From contig JAFPVW010000066.1 of NCBI GenBank assembly GCA_017395215.1, forward strand, positions 1 through 64,000: DNA of 64,000 nt. Direction: 5' to 3'. Both the position numbers and the translations under genes were made by a program. The stretch's first letter is position 1, and every line of letters begins with the position of its first letter. The stretch comes from Prevotella sp. (GTDB lineage Bacteria > Bacteroidota > Bacteroidia > Bacteroidales > Bacteroidaceae). Below are positions 51,135 through 59,200 of this stretch, in pieces. The notes beneath the pieces were generated by a model. It had not been told where the DNA came from and searched no databases. It saw only the letters and a program-made list of their open reading frames with translations.

Positions 51135-52402
51135 TCATGGTGGCACTCTTTGCCAGTGCCTGCACATCGGCTAACACGCCGACTGATTTTACAAAAGGTG
51201 CCAGCGTGAATGGCTGGCGTGGTCCTCTGAACAATGGCTCTTATCCCGACACGGGCCTGCTCAACCAGTGGCCGGCCGAAGGCCCTCAGAAAATCTTCGA
51301 GGTCGAGGATGCCGGCAAGGGCTACTCCAGTGCTCAGGTGGTGGGCGACCGTATCTATCTCACCGGACTTAACGACCAGGAAGACAAGGAGATGCTCAGC
51401 TGCTACAAGCTCGACGGCACGAAGGTCTACAGTGTGGAGTATGGCCAGCACTGGCGTGGCTCCTACCCTGAGGTCCGCACGACGGCCACCTTCAGCGACG
51501 GTCGCCTCTATGTCATCAGCGGCATGGGCGAGATTGTCTGCATGAACGCCGAGGACGGAAAAATCATTTGGTCGGTTGACGGCGGCTCGAAGTATGAGCG
51601 CAAGACGGGCAACTGGGGCACCAGCGAGTGTCCGCTGGTCTACGACGACAAGGTCATCTATACCCCATGCGGCGACCAGACCACGATAGTTGCCCTCAAC
51701 AAGTTCACGGGCGAGGAGGTGTGGAAGAGCCGCGCCCTGGGTAATAAGAGTGGCTACGTCAGCCCCATCCTGATCGAGTACAAGGGCAAGCGTCAGATCA
51801 TTGGCTCGACGGCTGTGACGGCCTTCGGCGTGAATCCTGAAACGGGCGACATGGAGTGGACCTTCGACGACTGGGGCCCCAAGCACTACGGCAACTCCAG
51901 CCGCTGGGACAACATTGCCCCCAACTCGGCCCTCTACCGCGACGGCAAAATCTTCTTCTGTCACGGCTACGACATCAACGGCTTCCAGCTGCAGCTGGCC
52001 GACGACCTGAAGAGTGTCACCTGCACATGGCGCACCGAGACACTCGACACCCATCACGGCGGCTATGTGCTCGTGGGCGACTGTATCTACGGCTCAAACT
52101 GGATCAACAACAATGCCGGCAACTGGTGCTGCATCGACTGGAATACAGGCGAGACGAAGTATGAGACGGCCTGGCAGGGCAAGGGCAAGGGCTCTATCAT
52201 TGCTGCCGACGGCAAGCTCATCTGCTACGACGAGCGCCGGGGCACCGTGGGACTGGCCAAGGCCGACCCCTCGAAGTTTGAGGTGACGAGCGAGTTCCGC
52301 ATCACCAAGGGCAGCGGCCCCTACTGGGCTCACCCCACCATCAGCAATGGCGTGCTCTACGTCCGTCATGCCGGTGCCTTCTATGCCTACAAGATTAAGT
52401 AA
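51119..52402 (+). CDS. PQQ-like beta-propeller lipoprotein 4
   Basis: The 427-residue protein has a lipoprotein signal ending ASAC (Cys15), then a PQQ-like propeller that opens with GWRGPLNNGSYPDTG and has blades NAEDGKIIWSV, NKFTGEEVWKS, NPETGDMEWTF and DWNTGETKYETA. Pairs of Trp and His/Cys (DTHHGGYVLVG, NWCCIDWN) are unusual for a purely structural propeller and could bind a ligand; this is inference. It overlaps the permease gene by 16 bases and is the last gene of the cluster. Confidence 0.8.
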   Translation: MRNVLIMVALFASACTSANTPTDFTKGASVNGWRGPLNNGSYPDTGLLNQWPAEGPQKIFEVEDAGKGYSSAQVVGDRIYLTGLNDQEDKEMLSCYKLDGTKVYSVEYGQHWRGSYPEVRTTATFSDGRLYVISGMGEIVCMNAEDGKIIWSVDGGSKYERKTGNWGTSECPLVYDDKVIYTPCGDQTTIVALNKFTGEEVWKSRALGNKSGYVSPILIEYKGKRQIIGSTAVTAFGVNPETGDMEWTFDDWGPKHYGNSSRWDNIAPNSALYRDGKIFFCHGYDINGFQLQLADDLKSVTCTWRTETLDTHHGGYVLVGDCIYGSNWINNNAGNWCCIDWNTGETKYETAWQGKGKGSIIAADGKLICYDERRGTVGLAKADPSKFEVTSEFRITKGSGPYWAHPTISNGVLYVRHAGAFYAYKIK

Positions 52403-52410
52403 AACCCTAC

Positions 52411-52446
52411 TCAACTCCTCAACTCCACAACTCCACAACTCCACAA
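52411..52446. repeat. Period-8 CAACTCCA array between the cluster and the TetR gene
   Basis: Four copies of CAACTCCA/CAACTCCT with an 8-base period fill the space between two convergent stop codons. It is purine-rich on the minus strand. No terminator hairpin is seen here. Confidence 0.85.
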
Positions 52447-53037
52447 CTATTTCTTCAGTTGTCCCAGAGCGCCGTAGACGACTTTCGCCACTTGGGGCTT
52501 GGTGTCCTCAACCTTCATGCCGTGAGCGATGTGGCCACGGATGTAAGGCACCTCAAGCCCCTTCACGCAGTAGTGGGTAATGTCGGCCACGAGGTCAACA
52601 TTGTCGATGTCGAACTCACCGGCAGCCTTGCCCTCGGCATACACCTTGCGGAACAGCTCAATCTCGGCATCGTCGAAGCGCTTGCGCACCTTCTCGACCA
52701 TCCAGATGTTACGAAAGAACTCGGCGCGCAGGTTTCCGTTGCGCACCACCGTCTCGCGAATCATGCTGAGGTGGGTGTATATGAGCTCGATAACCTTGTC
52801 CTGCGGGCGTATCTTCCGTGCGGCCACGTCGTCGAGTTTGTCGCTGAGCCGCTCCAGCTCGCCCTCGATGACGGCAAAATAGATGTCCTCCTTCGACTTG
52901 AAATAGGTATAGAGCGTGCGCCGGCCCTTGCCTGAAGTGGTCGCGATGTCGTTCATTGTCGTGTTCTCCAGCCCTTTTTTGGCAAAGAGTTGGCGGGCTA
53001 CGTCCACCAATAGTTGTCTGGTCTTTGATATTGACAT
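52447..53037 (-). CDS. TetR/AcrR family transcriptional regulator
   Basis: The 196-residue protein has an N-terminal TetR helix-turn-helix (about 8-52; QLFAKKGLENTTMNDIATTSGKGRRTLYTYFKSKEDI) and an all-helical ligand domain with no recognised ligand. The frame is open to 53118, but the promoter box at 53065-53072 and the good Met at 53037 (MSISKTRQLL) set the start. It converges on the terpene/redox cluster, so it is a candidate but unproven regulator of it; the cluster promoter is 21 kb away. Confidence 0.85.
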   Translation of the reverse strand: MSISKTRQLLVDVARQLFAKKGLENTTMNDIATTSGKGRRTLYTYFKSKEDIYFAVIEGELERLSDKLDDVAARKIRPQDKVIELIYTHLSMIRETVVRNGNLRAEFFRNIWMVEKVRKRFDDAEIELFRKVYAEGKAAGEFDIDNVDLVADITHYCVKGLEVPYIRGHIAHGMKVEDTKPQVAKVVYGALGQLKK

Positions 53038-53064
53038 GTTATTGCACATTATTGATATCGTGTG

Positions 53065-53072
53065 CAAAATTA
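53065..53072 (-). promoter_or_regulatory. Promoter -7 box for the TetR gene
   Basis: Reads TAATTTTG on the minus strand, 28 bases before the start. Nearby TTATTGCAC/GTGCAATAA-like sequence (53039-53066) could be part of an operator. Confidence 0.65.
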
Positions 53073-53135
53073 CCCCTTTTATTTGAAATATCCAAAAAAA
53101 ACGTCCAAAAATTTGCAAGGTTCAGAAAAAATAGC

Positions 53136-53143
53136 TAACTTTG
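53136..53143 (+). promoter_or_regulatory. Promoter -7 box for tRNA-fMet
   Basis: Reads TAACTTTG, about 46 bases before the tRNA 5' end. Confidence 0.65.
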
Positions 53144-53188
53144 CACCCGCAAATGAGGGGATGCCCCTTTTTTGCTGACATAAAACAT

Positions 53189-53264
53189 CGCGGAGTGGAG
53201 CAGTTGGTAGCTCGCCAGGCTCATAACCTGGAGGTCGCACGTTCGAATCCTGCCTCCGCAACCA
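53189..53264 (+). tRNA. Initiator tRNA-fMet (CAT)
   Basis: The 76-base gene folds as a cloverleaf with anticodon loop CTCATAA and encoded 3' CCA. The first acceptor pair is C1:A72, a mismatch that marks initiator tRNAs and is needed for formylation, and the D-arm has GTGGAGCAG as in E. coli tRNA-fMet. The anticodon stem is CCAGG/CCTGG, so position 29:41 is A:T in place of the usual third G:C pair. Its 3' part is the likely attachment site of the prophage that follows. Confidence 0.95.
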
Positions 53265-53386
53265 AAACAGCATGTGAAGTCCCTGAGAATGGGGCTTCTT
53301 TCGTCTCTGACGGGGACGAACTCGGACAGAACTCGGAAATCGTATCACCTGTTGGGGAGCCTGCAAGGTTTTCCCCAACAAAAAAA

Positions 53387-54544
53387 ATGCCCTTACCTGA
53401 AGATAATTCAAGTGCCGCCCTTATAGGCTTTACTCTCCCAAAACTCCATAAGGGAAAGAACTGGTATGTGGACTTCTTCGCCTACGATCCCGTCACTGAC
53501 AGGATGAAGCGGAAGAAGTACATGCTTGACCGGCAGAAGAAGAAAGGCGAGCGCCATATCATGGCCACGATGCTCATCACAAACATCACCCAGCGGCTGA
53601 TAAAGGGCTGGAACCCCTGGGTCAGGAATGACAGTACCAGGCATCTCGCCCAGTTCAGCGAGGTGCTGGCCAGCTACCGCGAGTACATCGAGGCACTGGA
53701 GACCAGGGGGACGCTCAGGCATAAGACAGCCTACGACTATCTGTCCCGCCTCGGTGCCCTCGAGTCCTATATCCAGGAATGCCATGTCGCCATCAGGTTC
53801 GTCTATCAGTTCGACCAAACCTTCGTCGTTGATTTCCTGGACTACCTTATCCTCGACAAGGATGTCAGCGCCACCACGCGCAATAACTACAGGACGTGGC
53901 TCTCCACCTTCGGCACCTGGCTCGTCGAGCGCCGGTATCTGACGGGTAATCCCGTGGAAGGTACTCATATGCTGCGTGAGAAGGAGAAACTGCGTGATGC
54001 CCTGCCCGCCCAGGCCCTCGCGCGCATGCGTGAATATTTAAATAAGAATAACAGGTATTTCCTTCTGGCGTGCATGATGGAGTACTATACCTTCATCCGA
54101 CCGGACGAACTCCGGCACATCAGGATAGGGAACATCTCGGTCACCGACATGGAGGTGACTGTTCCGGCAGATGTGTCGAAGAACCACAGGGAGCGACATG
54201 TAGGCCTGAACGCCAAGATCCTCCGTCTTATGAATGAACTGCGCACCTTCGACTCACCCTCACAGTACTATCTCTTCAGTGACAGTCTGAAACCCGGGCA
54301 GGACATGGTATACCTGAACCGTTTCCGCTATGAGTGGAAGAAGATGCGCACGGCTCTCCGTTGGCCTGAGAGCTACCAGTTCTACAGCCTGAAGGATGCC
54401 GGCATCCGTGACCTCGCCAATGCCGAGGGCGTAGTCGTTGCCCGGGATCAGGCGGGGCATTCCGACGTGGCCGTTACTAACAGGTACCTGAAGCAGGGCA
54501 AGGCAGTGCCTGAGAGTGTCAAGTCCTTCGACGGCCTCCTATAG
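53387..54544 (+). CDS. Tyrosine recombinase / phage integrase
   Basis: The 385-residue protein has an N-terminal arm-binding-like region, a SAM-like core-binding domain (about 95-190) and a catalytic domain with Arg in FIRPDELRH (about 238), a Lys-bearing hairpin, YSLKDAGIRDL in place of the usual H-x-x-R box, His in AGHSDVAVT and the nucleophile Tyr in NRYLKQG (about 366). The H-to-D change in the third box is seen in some Bacteroidota integrases and need not mean loss of activity. The frame is open upstream through the tRNA gene to 53141; ATG at 53387 is the credible start. It is convergent with the tail genes. Confidence 0.88.
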   Translation: MPLPEDNSSAALIGFTLPKLHKGKNWYVDFFAYDPVTDRMKRKKYMLDRQKKKGERHIMATMLITNITQRLIKGWNPWVRNDSTRHLAQFSEVLASYREYIEALETRGTLRHKTAYDYLSRLGALESYIQECHVAIRFVYQFDQTFVVDFLDYLILDKDVSATTRNNYRTWLSTFGTWLVERRYLTGNPVEGTHMLREKEKLRDALPAQALARMREYLNKNNRYFLLACMMEYYTFIRPDELRHIRIGNISVTDMEVTVPADVSKNHRERHVGLNAKILRLMNELRTFDSPSQYYLFSDSLKPGQDMVYLNRFRYEWKKMRTALRWPESYQFYSLKDAGIRDLANAEGVVVARDQAGHSDVAVTNRYLKQGKAVPESVKSFDGLL

Positions 54545-56296
54545 CATCTCGTAGAAGTATCCCGTCATAAGCCGGTCGAGCTGGCCGTCCCTGATGCTGG
54601 CCTCTATCTTCTCACAGCCGAAGCGCTTATTCCTTATTATATATATGCGCGTGGGGTCAGGTATGGCATCAGCGAGGAAACGGATGACATGCTTCACCCT
54701 GTGGGAACAGCTGAATCCAATCTTATGCAACTGGCCGAGATAGAAATCAAAGCCAGGCAGATCATTCAGGCTGAAGCTCCACCGGCTGCGGTTTCCAGTG
54801 AACTGCCGTTTGAAGTTGCAGTCCGTAAAAGCAGCGTGGAGTCCGAATGTGACATCCCCTTTTCCTCTGGTATTGATGACAAATTCGTCGGTATTGCCGT
54901 CGATGAACACCACATTCATCACATCTGGCTTGTCGCCTTCGTCTATGACAATCTCTGTGCCTTCTACTAAGCCTTGCATTGTCGGACTCTCCTCCTGTTC
55001 GGCTTGGTTACCAGAAAGAGATGATACCATCCCATAAGAATTTGACACCGACGGCATAGCCATGCTGAACGTCAACTTCTCCATGCCACCTAACAGGTCT
55101 GAAATCCAGATGTCGCACTCGACATCCTCCTGCATGTAAGCCGGAACTATTTTCAGGCTTACAGTGTCGGCACCCTCAAACCGGTTGAGCGGGTTGAACG
55201 GTGCAATGCGACGAAGCGCAAACTGACCCTCCTGAATTTCCCACCCAATGTATACCTCTCCGTTCAGCTTGTAGAGCTTGCGCATCCTGACATCCGCAGA
55301 ATCGTTCGCAAAGGCTGCCTGCATAGAGCTTTCACTGGTATATTCTGCCGAATACTTTGCTCTCCCCAGAATTTCTTTGTCTACGATTTCCGTGTCAGAC
55401 GACTCCATGGAGAACTCGATGTTACTGTTCATGACGCCATCGACGTCATCCTCGTCCGAGAAGTCTGCCTGGAATTCGTCCACAGGTTCAATAACCTGCA
55501 ACGGATTGCCAGCATATTCATTCAGAGGCACGAGTCTCAGCGACTTGCTACCGCTCCTGATGAACGTACACCCGAAGAAGTTCTGGAACTGCGTCATAAA
55601 TTCCTTTACCGTCCAATGAGGCAGTTTTTTGCCCCACGAACCTTGTGCAGCCGTTGCAACGAAGATAGAATTACAGGCAGCAGGCAAGCAGGACATGTCG
55701 ACCTCGAACCCCAGTTCGGCTGCCACCAGGCGCATGATATCCGTCAGGCGGGGACACTCGCTGTAATAGTTGGGAAATCTGCCAAACTGAGCGTCCAGGT
55801 CACAGAGATTGACCACCTTGTCGTTTGAGCCATCGCGCATAATCACGCCGTAACCATGGTAACCGTCCAATGCAAAGTCAGCCCAGCCCGGATCGAGGAA
55901 TACGTTCCCTAAAGTAATGCATGCCCCCGAAGGTCTGCTGACAAGCCGGTCGATGTAAACGTTTTCTTGCTCCCCCGACATTTTCAGGGCGGAAACACCA
56001 GCGGCCAGTTGTATTTTTACCAGTTCCCCTGTGACCTGAACGATACGTGCCGTGCCTTCCATGACTGTGGTATTGCCGCTGATCAGGCGACAGTCATACT
56101 CTCTGTACACCTTAGATGCCTCCATGCGATAAAGGCTCTTGAAGAACATTCGGTTCTGATGTATATCAATCGGCAGCGACACGTCAAGGGTGTAACTGTC
56201 AGAAAGCGTAAAGTAAGGGTTTTCTTTCGTAACCTTTATCTCCTGGTGGCTGTCGGGTACAACCTCCGTTCCGTTTAGGAATAATTGTATAGCCAT
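54539..56296 (-). CDS. Prophage tail hub/distal tail-like protein
   Basis: The 585-residue protein has no signal peptide and is rich in beta-strands. I recognise no named domain with certainty, but its size, its start two bases after the tape measure gene and strings such as DIMRLVAAELGFEVD and WTVKEFMTQFQNFFGCTF fit the protein that follows the tape measure in Bacteroidota siphophage-like prophages. A role as distal tail or baseplate hub protein is inferred from position. Its end overlaps the integrase end by six bases. Confidence 0.6.
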   Translation of the reverse strand: MAIQLFLNGTEVVPDSHQEIKVTKENPYFTLSDSYTLDVSLPIDIHQNRMFFKSLYRMEASKVYREYDCRLISGNTTVMEGTARIVQVTGELVKIQLAAGVSALKMSGEQENVYIDRLVSRPSGACITLGNVFLDPGWADFALDGYHGYGVIMRDGSNDKVVNLCDLDAQFGRFPNYYSECPRLTDIMRLVAAELGFEVDMSCLPAACNSIFVATAAQGSWGKKLPHWTVKEFMTQFQNFFGCTFIRSGSKSLRLVPLNEYAGNPLQVIEPVDEFQADFSDEDDVDGVMNSNIEFSMESSDTEIVDKEILGRAKYSAEYTSESSMQAAFANDSADVRMRKLYKLNGEVYIGWEIQEGQFALRRIAPFNPLNRFEGADTVSLKIVPAYMQEDVECDIWISDLLGGMEKLTFSMAMPSVSNSYGMVSSLSGNQAEQEESPTMQGLVEGTEIVIDEGDKPDVMNVVFIDGNTDEFVINTRGKGDVTFGLHAAFTDCNFKRQFTGNRSRWSFSLNDLPGFDFYLGQLHKIGFSCSHRVKHVIRFLADAIPDPTRIYIIRNKRFGCEKIEASIRDGQLDRLMTGYFYEML

Positions 56297-56298
56297 TT

Positions 56299-59200
56299 CT
56301 ATTTGTTTTTCATCATATATTTCAGCCTCTTCTGCTGAGCATTCAGTCCGTCAGGCCCCGTCAGCACCACCTGGGCATTGATGGGCTGCTGTAGCTGTGC
56401 AATCAGCATGTCGTTAATATCACGTACACGGGCCAGCTCCTCGCGCAGATCCTCGTTGTCCGTCCGGACGTTGACGATGGGCGCAACCACCTGGCTCGGG
56501 CCGCCCATGGAGCGCGACACGTCCTGCATGGTGAGCGAGCCGACGGTATTATTGCGCTGTGCTTGGTCGAGGAAGTTGAGGAACGGCAGCACGTTGGGAT
56601 TGTTAACGGCCTGGTGGTTGGCCACGAACTCGCCCTCGTGGACCACGCCGGCCTCGCGGCGGTAGCGGCGGCCTCCGGTGAAGCCGCCCTCGTAGTAGCC
56701 GGCCTCCTGTGCCTGCTGCTGCTTCTTCAGGGCTGCTATCTGTATCATGCCCGCAGCCGTGGCCATTGCGGCGAACGCAGCTGCTATGACGGGGGCTGCA
56801 GGTCCACCGACAGACAGTCCCGCACCGTAGGCCTGTATGGCATTGACGGCGGTCTGCCCGATGGCCTGTGCCATCTGGATGACCATCTGGCGCCTGTTGT
56901 ACTTCGTCTTGATGGCCGCTTCCTCCTTCTGCTGCTTCTCCTGCAGCTTCTTCACCTTCGCCTGGTTGTTGCCGGCAGCCTCAATCTGCTTGTCGTACTT
57001 GGCCTTCACCTGTGCCGTCTCATACTCCTGCTGAGCCGTGAAGTAGCTGCTGGCGGCCTGCATCACCTGGTTGACGGTCTGGTAGGCGGCCTGCATCTCG
57101 GCGGCCAGGTCCTGGCAGAACTGGGCCGTGGCCTGCTGCTTGGCCAGCAGGTAGGCGTCGTGGTTCTGCTTGTCGTCGGCATACAGCTCCCTTAGCTTGT
57201 CAACTGTTGCCTGGTAGTTTTTTATGGTACCGGCAAAGGGTGTGTCGCTAGCCGTAGCGGCGGTGGCGTTTCGGGCGATGGTCAGCATGTCGCCGGCAGT
57301 CTTCCGCGTCTGTTCCGAGGGCGACTGTGCACTGCCGTACTGTGCCCGGATGGCGATGCGTGCCCGCTGGTATTCCTCTTCCTTCAGCAGTCCCCGGGCG
57401 TGCAGTTCGTCGAGTCCGGCGAGTGCAATCTGCAGCTGCCGCTCGTTCCCCATTCCCAAGTACTGCTCGCGCACCTGGCTGAGCTGCTGCTGGTACTGCC
57501 GTTCGTGCTCCAGCCTGTTGCGCTGCTCGGCCTGCTCCAGCTCCCATTCGGCATCCATCCGCTCCTTTGTCCCCTGACGGTAGAGTTCCACCTTGTCGGC
57601 CAGGAACATCTCATTGAGCAGCCGCAGGCGCTCCTGTTTTTCCGTCTCGGTTATCTCCTCGCGTGCGGCTTGTGCCTCTATCTCCGCCTGCTGGCGCAGC
57701 ATGCACCGCTGCAGGTCTTCGAGCCTCATGCGGTTCACCTGGCTGTCGCCCTTGAAGATGAGTTCCTCAAGCTGGCGGTTCAGTTTCTCATATTCAGCCG
57801 TTCCCTTCTGGTAGACGTCGCGGCGCTTCTCGAGTCCTTCCTGCTGCAGCCGCGCCATGTCCTGAATGTACTGTCGGTAGGCAATCCTGCCCACTGCGTA
57901 CTCATGCGTCTTGGCGGCAATGGCAGCGTCGGCTTCCGCCTTGGCGGCATCCTCAGCCTCCCTCAGGCGCCTGCGCTCCTCGATTTCCCGTTTGTGGCGT
58001 TCCTCATCTTGTTTCTTGCGCTCTGCATCGGATATATAGCTTATGGGCGCCGTGCCAGAATCCCGGACATCTGACGGCGTATTCGAATTTGTGACTTTAC
58101 CTGTATAGAGCTGGTTGACTTTTTTGTTTTTCTCCAGCACGCTGTCCAGATAGTCTTCCTCAGCTTTCACCACCTTGGTCTCAGACTTGACATCCTCGAG
58201 ACGTTTCTCATGGATTTTCTGCTGGCGGTCGCTTTCTATGGCAGATGCCGTTTTAGTTTGCGACCTATGAACCCTGCCGTCTGCATCAACCCACTCTGTG
58301 GTCGTTTCCTGCTGCTGAGTGTCACGGTATGCCTGCACAGCCTTCAAGGAGTTCTCAATGCGGTGCTGCTTGAAGTCAAGGTCCATCTTCTTGCGGTTTA
58401 TCTCCACCTTCTTCTGGTAGATTGCCTCTGCCAGTGCTGCGTCACTCAGGTCTTGGATGTACTGTTTGATGGACTTGGAGTTTTCCTCGTATAGCTTCCC
58501 CTCGTTGCTGATGGACGCGTGATAGTCTGGAACGATGCTCTGCAGCTTCTTAATGGCGGCACGTCTTTCATCTACAGAGTAAACGTTGGAGCGGATGATA
58601 CGTGTCAGCTGTTCCACTCTCGTTTTCTGCTCGGCAATGGATTCATTGACCTTTTTTGCCATATCGATCTGCAGTTCGTGCTGGGCGCGCATCTCCTTCA
58701 CTTGCTGAAGGTTTTCCCTTATCGCATCGCTATGACTCTTCCAAGCCCTGTAAGCACCCCATACTGCCACGGCAACCGTGAGAACCACCGTTGCGAGTGC
58801 CGTCCAGACGTTGGTCATCTGCAGCCGCTTCATGTCGGCCATGGCGCTGTTCAGCCGTACATGGTTAGCCGTCACGGCAGCAATGGCTATGCGCCATGCC
58901 ACGTGAGCCTGCTGAAGTGTTTTGATGACGAAGGCGTGACCTTTGCTAAGCGCTACCGATATCGCCTGAACGGCGTTTGACGCTTTCATGGCAATGGTAT
59001 TGTAGTTCCAGAGGACGGTCAGTGTTGCGATGTACCCACCGAGAACCGTCAGTCCCTTCCAGTGGTCATACACGAAACCAGTAAGCACGCTGAGCGTCTT
59101 TGCCAGCACAGAGGCGCCTGTGATGGTGTACTGCACAACAGGCAGAAGACGCTCGCCCAACTCGACTGTCATCTCATGGAACTGTTTCTTGCATTTGTCG

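Noticed and set aside
53351..53379. Rho-independent terminator after tRNA-fMet
   Set aside because: The hairpin GTTGGGGA..TCCCCAAC is followed by A and not T on the plus strand, so it does not fit a terminator for the tRNA.
53141..53386. N-terminal extension of the integrase through the tRNA gene
   Set aside because: The frame is open, but it would translate the tRNA; ATG at 53387 gives a normal integrase length.
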